64,000 bases of DNA from Glaciozyma antarctica PI12. Lineage: Eukaryota; Basidiomycota; Microbotryomycetes; Kriegeriales; Camptobasidiaceae. Below the pieces are notes generated by a model. The model made no database searches. It was not told the origin of the DNA and worked only from the letters and a program-made list of their open reading frames with translations. The stretch is from the NCBI GenBank assembly GCA_002917775.1, contig KZ627156.1:679662-743661 (forward strand), given 5' to 3'. The position numbers and the translations under genes were made by a program. Below are positions 45,437 through 56,558 of this stretch, one piece after another (the first letter of the stretch is position 1; the number at the start of each line of letters is the position of its first letter).

Positions 45437-46675
45437 TCAGCCCAGCTTGGCGAACGTAACCTTGAGCTTGAGCGCGGCGTCCCCCTCGCCGTACTTGGTG
45501 TTGTGCAGAGCGTCCCTCGCCACGCCCGACGACACGTCGTCCGCAAACTCGACGAACGCAATGTTCTTCCGCCCTGGAATCGTGCGTACTTCGGCAAGGT
45601 TGGGGTACCTACACGTGGAGGGTGTCAGTAGATATGAGCGAGGGCAGGTGGGTGCACGCACGGCGAGAAGAGCGCTTCGAGCGTAGCCTTGGTCGTGTCG
45701 TCCGGCAGGTTTTGTACGAAGAGGATCTTGTTCGGAGGAAGGTACTCGTCGGGCATTTGAACGATGCGGCGAGCGGTAGCGGCGGCGGGTGCGGGTGCTT
45801 CGCCAGAAAGGGCAGCGGCTTCCGCAGCTGCGTGAGTTAAGGGTTAGCGAGCAGACGGCGGGAGAGGCAAGGGGCAAGCGCACCCTTCTTCGCCGCCTCC
45901 TTTTGTGCAAGAAATTTCCGTCGAAGAGGGTTGTCGCTTCGAGAGATCTCTGCAGAGCAGAGGTCAGCTAGAGTGGTCGCCAGGAGACACGCGCGAACAG
46001 GACGTACTCTTCCGCTTCAGCCGCTCCTCCTTGTGGGTATCAAAGTCCTCTGCGTGCTTCGCCTTGACCAACGCATCCGATTCCGTCCTTGCAAACGCCA
46101 GTTGCTGCACGAGCGCGAACGAGGCAGGTTAGCTCCCGTTCCCCAGCTCCTCTCCGTCGCCAATGGTCTCCCCCTCGCGACTCCCCCGCAGGCCGACTCA
46201 CCATAGGCTTGCCATACAACGGGAACCCCTTGACCTCTGCCACCGCCTTGGCCGCCGCGTCCTTTGAATCCAACGTGACGAACGCCTGCCCCCTCATTCG
46301 AATGCTCCGATGCGCCACCACGTCCAACACGTCCCCATACTGCTTGAAGAGGGTCTTCAGAGACTGCTTCATCACTACAACACCCCGCGAGAACGTTAGC
46401 GCCATGGATCGCGAAGCACAAGGAGAGAGGGAGGGCGAACCATCGAGCTTGATCTTCTCGTTCAGGTTGTTGACATAGACGACCTCTGAGGCTCCCTCTG
46501 GCAAAGCATCCCCCATCTCCACGTCCTCCCCTGCTGCTGCGCCATTCACTGCCGGTGTTGTCCCGTTCGTGGTCAAGGTGGTTGGAGGAGGAGGGGCGGA
46601 GGACGAGGAAGGAACGGGTTCGGAAGGGCCTGCTTCGGGGGTTGCAGAGGCCTCCTCCTGTTGATCAACCTGCAT
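45437..46675 (-). CDS. U1A/U2B''-type spliceosomal snRNP protein, two RRMs
   Basis: RNA-binding protein of U1 or U2 snRNP. After a Pro/Ser/Thr head (MQVDQQEEASATPEAGPSEP) the first RRM has RNP2 VVYVNNLNEKIKLD, SLKTLFKQYGDVLDVVAHRS and RNP1 RMRGQAFVTLDSKD, then GFPLYGKPMQLAFARTESD, closely following the U1A/U2B'' pattern that binds the snRNA stem-loop. A basic linker (EERLKRKEISRSDNPLRRKF) and the second RRM follow: ILFVQNLPDDTTKATLEALF, VRTIPGRKNIAFVEFADD, ending KVTFAKLG. About five introns are present. One gene serving both U1A and U2B'' roles, or only one of them, cannot be decided here. Start 46675; TGA at 45437. Confidence 0.9.
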
Positions 46676-47149
46676 GGAGTGGAAGTGCGGGCGAGTGGAG
46701 TAGGGCAGTCGGTGCTCTCAGAGAGCTGAAAGCGAGGAGCAAGAGCGGTGGTCCATCTGCCCAAAGTCGAGCTACGAGTCGAGGTTGACCGATTTCTTTC
46801 CCCTGGCCCTCAGGGCCTTTTCTTGGATCGCCCTCCTGCCACGACGCTTCCGAGCACAGAACGGCCAGCCAAGCACCTACAAGCCACCAGAGCTGCACCG
46901 CCTTCGTTCTCAGCGTTGAACCGAGCTCCGACCAGCAAATCTCCTCCACCTCCCCTTCGATCCACCTCCGAAGCACTCCGAACTCGCAACAGCTCATCGC
47001 CAGCTCCGCAAGCCTTGGGAGAACTTTCTAAGGACCTACCCGAGCTCCGGCTCCGTTCTAAGCGCGCGACTTGAGCTCGGGCAGGCGGACAGGATCGACT
47101 TCGCCGCGAGTGCAGTCGCCAGGAGGGAGGTGCGGAGAAACAGCAGGAC
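46676..47149. promoter_or_regulatory. Bidirectional promoter between the snRNP and ketopantoate reductase genes
   Basis: 474 bp between divergent starts. A plus-strand open frame at 46748-47074 is Pro/Ser-rich without domain features and ends before the ATG at 47150, so I treat it as leader or chance. Confidence 0.45.
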
Positions 47150-48776
47150 ATGCGCTTTCATTGCCTAGGCGGTACGTGCAGAGCTCTTGCGGCTACAAGG
47201 GAACCCCACGCTGACGGTCGTGGTCCTCCCAGTCGGCTCCATCGGGTCTCTCATAGCCACCAACCTCGCCCGACTCCCCTCTACCAAAGTCCGACTCATT
47301 CTACGTCGCAAGGACCTGGCATCAGCCCTCTTCACCTCCCATGACACCAATCCTACCCGCTCCTCGCCGGCGAGCCCCCTTGAACCACTCCTCAGCCTCA
47401 CGATGGAGCGATCTGGCCTTGCGCGGAGAACAGGAGGACTCGAGGTGGAGATTACGCCTAGTCCTCAGGACAAGCTCGAGATCGGACGGAACGCGATGGG
47501 AGGAGCAAGCACGAGCAGCGGGACCTCGACCAAGTTCCCTGACCTCGTTAGGAACGACCCGATCGACACTCTCTTCATCACGACCAAAGCTCCTCAAACG
47601 CTCCCAGCTCTACACGCCCTCCTCCCACGCCTGTCGAGCGCCAGCACGATCGTCCTCTGCCAGAACGGAATGGGCGTACTCGAGGGCCTGCTGGACAAGT
47701 ACTGGCCCGACGACACGTCCGGCGCGAGCGGGAGTCACCTCGAGCTGGGTTCTCGCGGTGGACGACCGAGCTTCGTATGCGCGACGACGTCGCACGGGGT
47801 ATGGAGGAAGGGCGTTGGGCATTTCGTGCATGCGGGATTGGGGGACCTCAAGTTTGGCGTGGTCCCCAACCGCGCCGTTCAGTCGTCACTCGCAGCGATG
47901 GTCGACGCACCCTGGGGCGAATCCTACAACAACCCTCTCCTCAATCCTCGGTCCCTCGTCTCCCCCACCCTCTCCCACCTCCCCCTCAACCCCCTCACCG
48001 CCTCGCTCCACAACACGCTCGACGCGCTCCTCCGCCTCTCGGACCTCCACCCCTCCTGGCTCCCTCTCCCGACTTTCCAAATCGCCCAACTCCAAAAACT
48101 CGCCGTCAACACCTCGGTCAACGCGATCACCGCAATACTAGGCGTACACAACGGCGCGCTCGTCGGTTCTCAACACGCGAAAAAGGTCGTCGAATCCGTC
48201 TCGCTCGAATGCAGCGCCGTCTTCGCCGCGCACGTCGCGCGAGAAGAAGGACGATGGTCTCCCCCTTCTCTCGACCCCGATCGTCCGTCCCACCCTCCTC
48301 CCCCTCCTCTACCCCTGTCCCACCCCCTCTCAGCACCCTCATTAACCGACTACACCCTCCGCGTCCTCTTCCACACCTCGACGAACCTCTCCTCGACTCT
48401 CCAAGATATCCTCAACACCTCTCCAGCGCCAATCGGTCCCTCCCCTTCCGCCCCTACTCGCACGGAGATAGACTACATGAATGGCTACGTCGCCGCTCTC
48501 GGAAGACGATACGGTATCCCCACACCCGTCACCGACTCTCTACGATCTCTCCTCCTTCTCAAAGAGGAGTTGTTACGAGGTGGTGCGGTGGATAGGCTCG
48601 TCGACACGCGGAAGACGGAGTTGGAGCCGGGGAAGGGAGAGTCCATCTTTCGCGCGAGGGCCAAGGGGGAAGGGGAGAGACCGGCGTATGCGCGCGCGAG
48701 GTCGCAGGAAGGGTTGAGGCGGAAGTACAGTGATAGAAGAAGTAAGGAGGAGCGGGAACGACAAGCGGGAGGGTAG
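47150..48776 (+). CDS. 2-dehydropantoate 2-reductase-like protein (PanE/ApbA)
   Basis: NADPH-dependent ketopantoate reductase family, the pantothenate (CoA) pathway step from ketopantoate to pantoate. A seven-codon first exon (MRFHCLG) is joined by an intron (about 47171-47231) to VGSIGSLIATNL, completing the GxGxxGS NADPH motif. Further family blocks are DTLFITTKAPQTLPALHALL, STIVLCQNGMGVLEGL, SFVCATTSHGVWRKG, and LQKLAVNTSVNAITAILGVH with the catalytic Lys and the Asn pair, then EIDYMNGYVAALGRRYGIPT with the C-domain signature. The protein is about 518 residues, longer than usual (300-380), from a Ser/Pro insert and a charged tail (RAKGEGERPAYARARS). Fungi also have PanE-fold proteins with other roles, so the enzyme activity is probable, not certain. 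Confidence 0.85.
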
Positions 48777-48859
48777 TTCGGTGTCCAGGAAGTAATATTA
48801 CAGAAAACGAAAGGAAGGGTCGTGGAGAGTATGCTGGAGACGGTGGCGTGTGTCTATGA

Positions 48860-50848
48860 TTAGGCCGACTCGACGATCCCTTCGCCGTCTTCGCGCTTCT
48901 TGAGCACGAGTTCGCTGCCGATGGCGCGAAGCCAGACGTCCTTCACGTCGTCGCAGACCGTCCTGCGCGCAGAAACGTTAGCACGCTGTGAGGGAGGAGA
49001 GGGGAGAGCGAGTACGCACTCAAAGTGGGAGGTAGAATCGTAAGAACGAGTGATGAAGACGTTGTCGTAGCTTCCCGAAGATGCGGGCGAGTAGATGGGG
49101 GTAACGTCAACGAACCTGCGCGCGCCGGTTAGCACTGAGCGAACACGCGGAGGAGAGTACGCACTTGTCGAAGATGGGACCGAGGAGCTTCAATCCAGGC
49201 TCGAGCTCGGCTTCAGGGTTGTTCGTCTCGACGACGGTCGAAACCATGGCGATGTAGATATCCTTCGCGCAGACGTTGTGCGTCGCCGATACCTCGGCAA
49301 TGTAGATATCTATCCGCAGCAATCCATCAGCCCAAGCTCCTACCTCGATCCCGATGCGCGAACTCACCATGCTTGCGTCCGACTTGGCCTTGAGGAATGA
49401 TGAGCTGAACACTGTCGCTGTCGTCCGTGTTAGGAATAGGGTGCTTGAGGATGCAGATAGCCCTAACGACGCGACCCTCCACAAAGACCTTGTCCTCTCC
49501 CTTGCCCCTCCCACTCGGATCGACAAAGTAGCTAGGGTCACCGATGACCTGCTTCGCCTTGACCGTCTCTCCACCGCTCTTGACGCCGACAAACTTTCCC
49601 TTGTCGTCGTAGACGATCTCCTCGATTGCCTTGTCGAGCATGTACGTTCCGCCGTAGATGGCGGAGAGACGAGCGAAGCCCTGGGGGAGCTCGCCTAGGC
49701 CGTAGAGAGGGTAGATGTAGGGCGACTTGCCGTAGCGAGCCATCGAGGAGGTGTAGAGAACGATACGCTCGTACGTCTCGCGAGCGGGACGAGCGGTGTA
49801 GCTGTGAGGGTGCGGAGGCGTGAGCAGGTGCGGCGCGAAGTCAATGGGAACGAGAACGCACGTGTCGTCGAGGTGGAGAGCCATGGCGTGGCCGATAAAG
49901 TCCTGCGTACCGAGCTCGAGTCCAAACTTGGTGTAGACCTCGGACATGGGCGTTCGATCCAGGTGCATTCCTGCGCTCTCGACGTCAGCTCCTCGTTCTC
50001 CCAGCTCACCAGCTCCAACACTCACCCTGGTACGTCGCCGGGTCATCCTCCTTGTATCCCTGAACCCACTCGAAGAACTTCTTCGCGCGCCGCTTCTCGA
50101 ACAGGCCCATGAGAGGACTCCTGACGGCCTCCATCTCCGTGCTCGGGACCTTGGAGATGCGTCCATCGCGGTAAACGAACGATCCGGCGATCTGCTTGAA
50201 CTCGAGGTAGCGCGTCACGTCCGTGTGAACGAGCATCCGAGTCATCTCTCCGCTCGCCATCATGCTGCAGTCGGGGGGAGGAGAGTCAGCTGCGGCAGAG
50301 TTGCAGCCCTGGAGAGAGAGAACGTACAACTTGGGGATGAGGTCAACAGCGTAATCGCGGTCACGTCCCATGTCGGTGGGAACCTCCTCCGTAGGGCGAA
50401 ACTTGCGGTAGAGCTGATCAGGGGCGAGGAGAGGAGAGCAGGGGGTTAGTTTGGGGGCGTGCGAGTGTCGCTCGAGGAACGCACCTGGGTCAAGTTGAGA
50501 CTGGCCGACTCGGCGCCGTAGTAGTCGTTGCTGTGGACAAGACGAGGGCAGTCAGCTCACATCCCCTCTCGAGGGTCCGCCACCAGCCCCAGCTGGATCC
50601 CCACATCTACGAGCCCCGTTTGAACGAGAAGGCTCACCGATCCATGTGCAAGACCTTCTTGCCCTCTACGGACAAAAGTCCTGAGAGGACACACTCGGTG
50701 AGTCCAGTACCGAGAATGATCTGTTGTCGTCGTCATGGGGGAGCGCGTCGTGGGAGGGAGAGGTTGCGAGGAGGTGGAGAAAGCGGTCAGTCGGAGAGCC
50801 TCTCTGTCGAAGGCAGAACAAACGTACAAAGTCGTACTCCTCATCCAT
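48860..50848 (-). CDS. GDI1: Rab GDP-dissociation inhibitor (GDI1)
   Basis: GDI extracts GDP-bound prenylated Rab proteins from membranes and returns them to donor compartments; it is essential in yeast. The N-terminus MDEEYD joins to [20 protein letters not shown] and [19 protein letters not shown], the conserved FAD-like/Rab-binding-platform sequence (SCR1), then [21 protein letters not shown], and [20 protein letters not shown] (SCR2). Later are [29 protein letters not shown] (mobile effector loop/prenyl pocket) and [20 protein letters not shown] (SCR3). The C-terminus ends DGEGIVESA at 48860. Nine or so introns split the gene. All landmark blocks are intact and the length (about 440-450) is normal. 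Confidence 0.95.
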
Positions 50849-51171
50849 GTTGTAGAATGCGTTGAGATGGAGCTGTTGAGTGAGATCGGGAGCCTGGAAG
50901 GGGGTGGAGCGCGCGTGTCAGTTGTGAGCTCTAAGCTGGGGAGAGTCGCCGGCTGGATTCCTCCAACGAAACTGCTCGAGGAAGAACTTACGAGCTGAGA
51001 GTAGCTTGGAGGTTGAGAGAGAGGAGGGGGGAAGCGCTCGGGCTCCGAATGAAGTCAAGAGTCTTGAATTTGGCTCATTACAAAAGTTAACAAAATCAAA
51101 ACTCGCCCTGCTTTCGACTTGCTCCCCCTTGCCTCGTCCCTCCCTCCTCCTCCTCCTTGCCCCTGCTAAAG
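50849..51171. promoter_or_regulatory. Divergent promoter of GDI1 and mitochondrial uL1m
   Basis: 323 bp between divergent starts. The segment 51058-51102 (GAATTTGGCTCATTAC, then AAAAGTTAACAAAATC) is clearly AT-richer than its surroundings, a usual nucleosome-poor promoter core. No gene is seen. Confidence 0.45.
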
Positions 51172-52267
51172 ATGTCTCTGTTCTGCACCCGCGCTGCTCG
51201 AGCAGTCGTACAAGCTCCCTCTCGTACTTTCTCCACCACCCCCTCCGCCTCGACCTCAAAACTCTCCCCTCTCAACAAGGTCACCATCGCCCGAGCAGAA
51301 CGTGCCTCAAAGGGAGCCGGCAAGGGAAAGAAGCTCAAGGAGAAGGACACGATGACTCTCGCCGAGGCGGGCAAAGTCCTCCAGGTACGCTCCCTCCCTC
51401 ATCCTGAACGACCTACCCCCGCTCACCTCCGAATCGCAGGCCTGGTCTCCCTCGACCCCGAACGCGGCGTACGAGATCAACATCCAGACCAAGCCTGCCG
51501 CGACGATCCAACTGAACGCGCTCCGCGGCCGCGTCTTCCTCCCCCACTCGTGTGCCTCCTCGACGAAATCCTCCTTCCTCGTCGTCTTCGCCTCGGGACC
51601 CTCCGCCGCTCTCGCGCGTGAGGCAGGCGCAGATCGCGTAGGCGGAGAGGAGCTCGTCGCAGAGATCTTGAATGGAACGCTCGTGCCCGATAAGCTCATC
51701 ACCACTCCCGAACTGTTGAGCTTGTTCACGAGGAACCCGACGCTCGCGAGGTTGTTGGGTCCCAAGGGGTTGATGCCTAGTGCCAAGCGCGGGACGGTGG
51801 CGGAGGATGTGGCGCAGGCGGTCAAGGAGGCGCGGGGTGGGTTGGACTGGAAGGGTGATTCGAAGGGAGTCGTTAGGGCTGGTAAGTCGCTTCTCAGGGA
51901 AGTCGTCGGAAGGGAGAGAGAGCTGACGAATGTGCCTTTGTGCTTTGCGTGCGATCAGCTATTGGAAGGGTGAGTGGTGCTGTACTGGGGCTGCTGAAGC
52001 GACCGTTGACCTTCGACTCTCTCAGCTCAACTTTACGCCGGAAGCTCTCGAGGAGAACGTGCATACGCTTCTCGCCTCCATCTCCGACATCGCACTGGGA
52101 GGATCAGGAACCGTCACCGGAGTTGTCGCACGAGCAAAACGACGTGCGTCCTTCCCTCCTTCTAGCTACCCTCGAGCTAGCTGACCCCGCACCTCCTCGC
52201 AGCCGCCATCACTCGGGTTCTCCTCTCCTCCACGCAAGGCCCTGGGATCGAGCTCGCAGACGCATGA
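51172..52267 (+). CDS. MRPL1: Mitochondrial large-subunit ribosomal protein uL1m
   Basis: The N-terminus (MSLFCTRAARAVVQAPSRTF then STTPSAS) is an Arg/Ser-rich mitochondrial presequence. The mature part has the L1 fold: AYEINIQTKP, SFLVVFASGPSAALAREAG, NPTLARLLGPKGLMPSAKRG (the diagnostic L1 block GPKGLMP), then LNFTPEALEENVHTLLASIS and a C-terminal STQGPGIELADA. Four to five introns are present, with an 11-nt exon (51959-51969, CTATTGGAAGG) between two of them that supplies AIGR before LNFTPE. The stop is at 52265. Length about 290 residues, normal for the family. Confidence 0.92.
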
Positions 52268-52780
52268 AATGCACAAGCGGTCGACATTGCTCAGTCTGCC
52301 TCCGTGACTCCCTGTGCTCACTTCGCTTGCTGGCTAGTTCCTGCTCCGTCCAGACGCCTCTCAGGACTTCTGCGAGCGCAACTCTCACAACTCCACTTCT
52401 TCCATCGCAGCTACTCCGACCTCCCCAACCGGCTCCACAAGGAGAGGGGGAGAGGGGACGTAGGGGGACGAAAGGAGAGCGCTCGCTTCTCCGCTCGCTC
52501 TCCTAGTTGCTCCTAGACTGCCTTCTCTCCAGTGTCGCAAACGACGTTCAGGAGTGCTCTCCAGTAGCCATACAACTTCTGAACGTCTGAACCCTCATTA
52601 GAAAAAGCAAGCACGAACAATCTTCGCCTCCTCGCCCATCGCGTCGACGACGCTGATCTCTCAGACGCCACTCTTCGAGCTTCAGCTGCTGAGATCTGTG
52701 TCGAAGAGCCCTGCGGTCGAAAAGAAACAGTCAGCTCCTGGGCGTCAGCGAGCCTTCGTAAGCTCACCTTCGCACGCCGT

Positions 52781-53325
52781 TCACCTCCTTCCCACCAGAT
52801 ATTCCACCACAATCTCCCTCTTCTCGCACTCGCCATCGAAATCCTCGATTCCCCCCCCCCCCCCCCACCCATCTCATAATCCTCCCTGCACAACGGCAGC
52901 AGCACTTTTCGCACCCGCGAAACTCCCACGACGCCGGAGCGCAGGAGAATGACCAGCGCTTCGACCTTCGGATCGCGCCTGCTGCGACGAACTTTCAGCT
53001 TAGTGAGGCTAACCGTGAGCCCCGGAACCGCGTCAACGATCGTCTCCAGGAACGCGGAATATGAGGAAAGGGCGGTGCAGTTTTCGAAGAAGGGTTGGAA
53101 GGAGAGGACGTCGGCGTCGAGGGGGATGGATCGGAGTGCGAGACGGGTGAGGTTGGGAGCGAGCGAAATGAGGGAGGGTAGCAGGGCGGAGGAGAAGAGG
53201 AGAGTCGCCCCAACTTCGAAGTGAGCTCCTACTTCTCGCTCCCCGAATCGCTCCTCCTCCTGCTCTCCGCCAAACTCAAGAAATCGCAGCTCCCATCTCC
53301 AAATCCAAGGATTACCCAGTGTCAT
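52781..53325 (-). pseudogene. F-box/LRR-type gene fragment containing a 16-G homopolymer
   Basis: An open frame downstream of the fasciclin gene reads LLPSLISLAPNLTRLALRSI, PLDADVLSFQPFF, FLETIVDAVPGLTVSLTKLK, SGVVGVSRVRKVLLPLCRED, the layout of the last repeats of basidiomycete F-box/LRR proteins. A run of 16 C on the plus strand (52851-52866) puts it out of register. Just past the run another frame gives IEDFDGECEKREIVVEYLVG, a plausible C-terminus, with a stop at 52781. The N-terminal F-box and most repeats are missing, so this is a fragment or a gene whose 5' part lies in the overlapping fasciclin end. Start 53325 (MTLGNPWIW) is only the first ATG in the frame. Confidence 0.45.
52851..52866. 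repeat. Poly-C tract, 16 bp
   Basis: Uninterrupted C16 on the plus strand, followed by ACCC. It lies inside the coding frame of the LRR-type fragment and determines which frame continues. Confidence 0.95.
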
Positions 53326-53362
53326 ATCCACAACCAAAAAACGAACTACAAACTGTCCATCC

Positions 53363-56300
53363 TCAATCCTCCTCCCCCTCCACCGGCTCATACTCGACCC
53401 TCTCCCTCCCCTTCCACACCTTCCACCCCATCGCGCCCATCGCCACCACTCCCAGCACCCCCAATCCCACGACGACCACAATCCACCCCCACCTCCTAAA
53501 CCACCCAGGCTCGTACGGCAACAGCACGCTATCAATCGTCAACACCCCTCCTCCGCCCGCAAGCCTCATCTCCCCTTCCCCTCCCAGCGAATCCGGCGTC
53601 CCCCGTTCGACGGGGACGAACCAAGGTGTCGCCCTTCCGTACCCAACCACCCTCGCCGAATCGCTAGCGCCATTCGTCCCTCTAGCACTCTTGATCCCAA
53701 CGACCCACCCCTCCTCTCCCCACCTCCTAAACGCCAGAGTCCCATACCGACTCTCCCCTCCCTCTCTCGCGTCCAATAACGTCAAATACGTAATCTCATC
53801 GACGAGCGGCAGCGGATGGCCGTCCGAGGAGAGAGGGGCGAAAGCGTCGGTAGGGATGATGTGCAGCTTGACGAGGGAGGAGAGGGCGCGAGAGTCGGAG
53901 AGGTAGTACGTGAGGTTGAGGCGGGAGAGAGCGCGGTCGGTAGGGCAGAGAACGGTGTAAGCTCTGTCGGTGCGCTTCCGACGACCGAAATCGGAGGAGA
54001 AGGAAGGGGGAGGGGATTTCCCTTCAAGGACCCAGGTCATGTTGGCGGCGCGAATGAGGTCGGCAAACGTAGTCGATTTGGCGCCTTGGAGGAGTTTCGC
54101 AACGCCAATGTTCATCGAAGGCGGGAGTTCGACCTGGTCGATAATGTGGACGACGCCGGTAGAGGTGAGGATATCTCCCTCGATGAGCCTGGCGTCCCTC
54201 GTCTCTCCGTTCGCGGGGTGTCCTCCGATCGTCGGGCCGTGAATAGCGAGCGTCGAGTTGGACGACTCGCGCTCGACGTAGATCTCTGCGCCGTCGAGAG
54301 TCGGGTACCGCAGGGCTCCACCGATGGGGAATTCATCGAGGTAGACGATCTCGGCGATCGCGTGGTACCGAATGAGGGAGCGGAGTTCGTCCCGAGCGGT
54401 CGGGAGGAGGAGGTACGACATGACGAGGCCGAGGGAGGTGAAGGCGGGGTTGTGAGGGATGAGGTAGGTGATGGCGGGAGATCGGGAGAGGGTCTTGTCG
54501 AGCGAGGCGGCGTAGACGGCGGCGACAAAGGTCGAGAGTCGGAGGTCTGAGACGGCGGTGGTGACGACGGAGGACGGGGGTTCGAGGACGGAGGCGAGGA
54601 GGTAGATGATCGAGTCGCCGACTTGGACTGCAGAGCCCTCGTCAGCTCGCTGCTCTCCCTCGGAATAGGAAAGGACTCACCAGGATCCGCAAGCACACTC
54701 GCTCCTCCAAACCCAACCACGCCCGACTTCCTATCCGGCACCCCCTTCTCGCTAGCTCCCACCCATCCCCACCCCCTCTCAACCTTCTCCGCCTCATGCA
54801 CGCTCACCGCCAATTTCTGCCTCGCGCCCTTCAAATTCGGCCCCCTCAACTCCGTCCCGACCAGCATCCCATCCTCCAACTCCTCCGTCGTCCATTTGCC
54901 ACTGACAATGTGGTACTCAAGCACCTCCTTGAGCGCCTGACTCCCGAGTGGCGGTAGAGTCTTTCTCCGGCCTTCGCTAGCAAGTACGTCGTCCCGAGGG
55001 GCTAAGATCGTGTAGGATGTAGAGGAGAGGGAGGAGGGAGAGCCGGAGGGGATTTGAACGTAGTGCGAGAGGTTAACGGAGCGGAGGAGGGAGACGAATT
55101 GGGTTGCGTTGAGAGCAATGAGATACTTTTCGGCGGTAAGTTGGAGAGAGCCGGAGGGGAGGAGGAGGGAGGGGACGGTGTGGAGGACTCCGTTCGAGGC
55201 GAGGATGTCGCCCTCTTCGATCGAGGTGCCGTTGACGAGCAATCCGCCATTCTCGCCTGCGGTGACGGTGAGAGATCCGCCAAGGATGGTAGGGACTGTG
55301 AGTGGGGCATTAGTGGTGATTCAAGCGGACAGGCAGGAGCAACGCACTGGTCGTTCCGTCGTCCTTCCCGAGCAGGCGCCTCAAGTACCCCACCTTGCCT
55401 GATCCGGTTCCATTTCTTGACGTGCCGTCGCCGAGGATCTCAGTCATGTCCATCTCGGCGAATCCAGAGCGCAAGTATCGCCTGCGATGTCGAAAGAGTG
55501 AGCACGTGCTCTTGGTACTGCTGGAATGAGACGACGTACAGCTCGAGGTCGGAGAGAGCGTTCCAGGCTTGGTTCGTGGGAGCGAATATCGTCGTGTGCG
55601 CTGCAGTACTGATGTAGTCCAGCAGCACAGGCGGAAGGAGGGATGCGAGGGTCGACAGCGAGGGGTTCGTTCGAATGTGCTTCGCTGTGTTCGTAACCGC
55701 ATCAGCTCCTCCCCACTCCGCGGGCCGCACAAGAACTCACCAAGATCCACCGGCTTCTGCAGCACTCCCTCAAGACTGAGCATCGCCCCATTCTTCGCAA
55801 ACTGCAAGCTCCCCTCGACGACCCTCGCTCCTCCCTCACCCTTCCAGTCTCCTCCCACCCAGATCCCCTTTTCGCCCTTGATCGCCGCGTCCTTCCTCAC
55901 GATCCTCACACGCTGTCCCTCTCCGCGCAGTAGTCCTTCCTCTGAGGACGGCGCATCGGGGTCGGGGTCGTCAGGAGGCGTGCCGGGGAGAGTGGGGGGA
56001 GCGGGGAAGGTGGAGTTGTAAGGCGTTAGGGAGGGGTAGTAGAGGGTTTGTTGGAGAGTAGGCGAGTTGAGAGGAAGAGGGGAGGAGAAAGACGAGTTGG
56101 TGGAGTTGGAGGGGGCGGGGAAGAGGGTGTAGTTGAGGAGGTGGTACAGGAGCGAGTCCCGCAATGCGAGCTGGAGGTTGTCGTGCGGCGGTCTGCGCAA
56201 GTCCTCGTAGCTCCCCTCGTCGTCGTCTCCCTCGTCGGCCGCTCCATCGGATCCAGCAGCGAAGGACCAGATTGCGTCCTCCTCGAGGACCCCCCTCTCC

Positions 56301-56558
56301 TTCTCCCGGTCGCGTTCGGCGCGGATGGCGTCGTCGGTTGGTGCGAAGAAGGTTGAGCCATTGAGTCGGTTCAGGAGAGGGATTAGGCGAGCTCGTTGGA
56401 AGGCTGATAGCGAGTGCTGAGTGCTGAGGAGATGCGGAGAGGAGGTCGACGAGGGAGATGCTGACATCGTTGTTGGGGAGGGATAGGGGGACTTGGGCTG
56501 ACTGAGCTGATACTGTCAGGCTCAGGAGGAGTCCTGCTAGTCTCCAGTGGAGAATCAT
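53363..56558 (-). CDS. Fasciclin (FAS1)-domain cell-surface glycoprotein with C-terminal membrane anchor
   Basis: A signal peptide (MILHWRLAGLLLSLTVSAQS) begins a protein of about 950 residues with roughly four FAS1 modules. Typical H1 and H2 blocks are RLNGSTFFAPTDDAIRAE, HTTIFAPTNQAWNALSDLEL, TSYTILAPRDDVLASE, AYTVLCPTDRALSRLN and LEYHIVSGKW, LLVNGTSIEEGDILASNGVL, LHTVPSLLLP, LIEGDILTSTGVVHIIDQVE. Many N-x-S/T sites are present. The C-terminus has a transmembrane helix (WIVVVVGLGVLGVVAMGAMG) and an acidic cytosolic tail. FAS1 proteins mediate adhesion; this large membrane form resembles the vacuolar or plasma-membrane FAS1 proteins of fungi. The first module is out of frame with the signal peptide because of an exact 7-base duplication at 56415-56428. 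Introns at about 54625-54680, 55295-55350, 55480-55540 and 55685-55742. Confidence 0.85.
56415..56428. repeat. Exact 7-bp tandem duplication (TGCTGAG x2) in the FAS1 gene
   Basis: Two adjacent copies, flanked by GAG on both sides. With one copy the minus-strand frame runs VDLLSASPQHSLSAFQRARL, continuous from the signal peptide into the first FAS1 module. Confidence 0.75.

Noticed and set aside
46748-47074. Plus-strand ORF before the ketopantoate reductase gene
   Set aside because: Pro/Ser-rich, no domain, cannot be spliced in frame to MRFHCLG, and overlaps a divergent promoter.
53363-53535. Extension of the LRR-type fragment upstream to 53535 with a Trp/Gly-rich head
   Set aside because: The head is the wrong-frame reading of the fasciclin membrane anchor, so it is a shadow.
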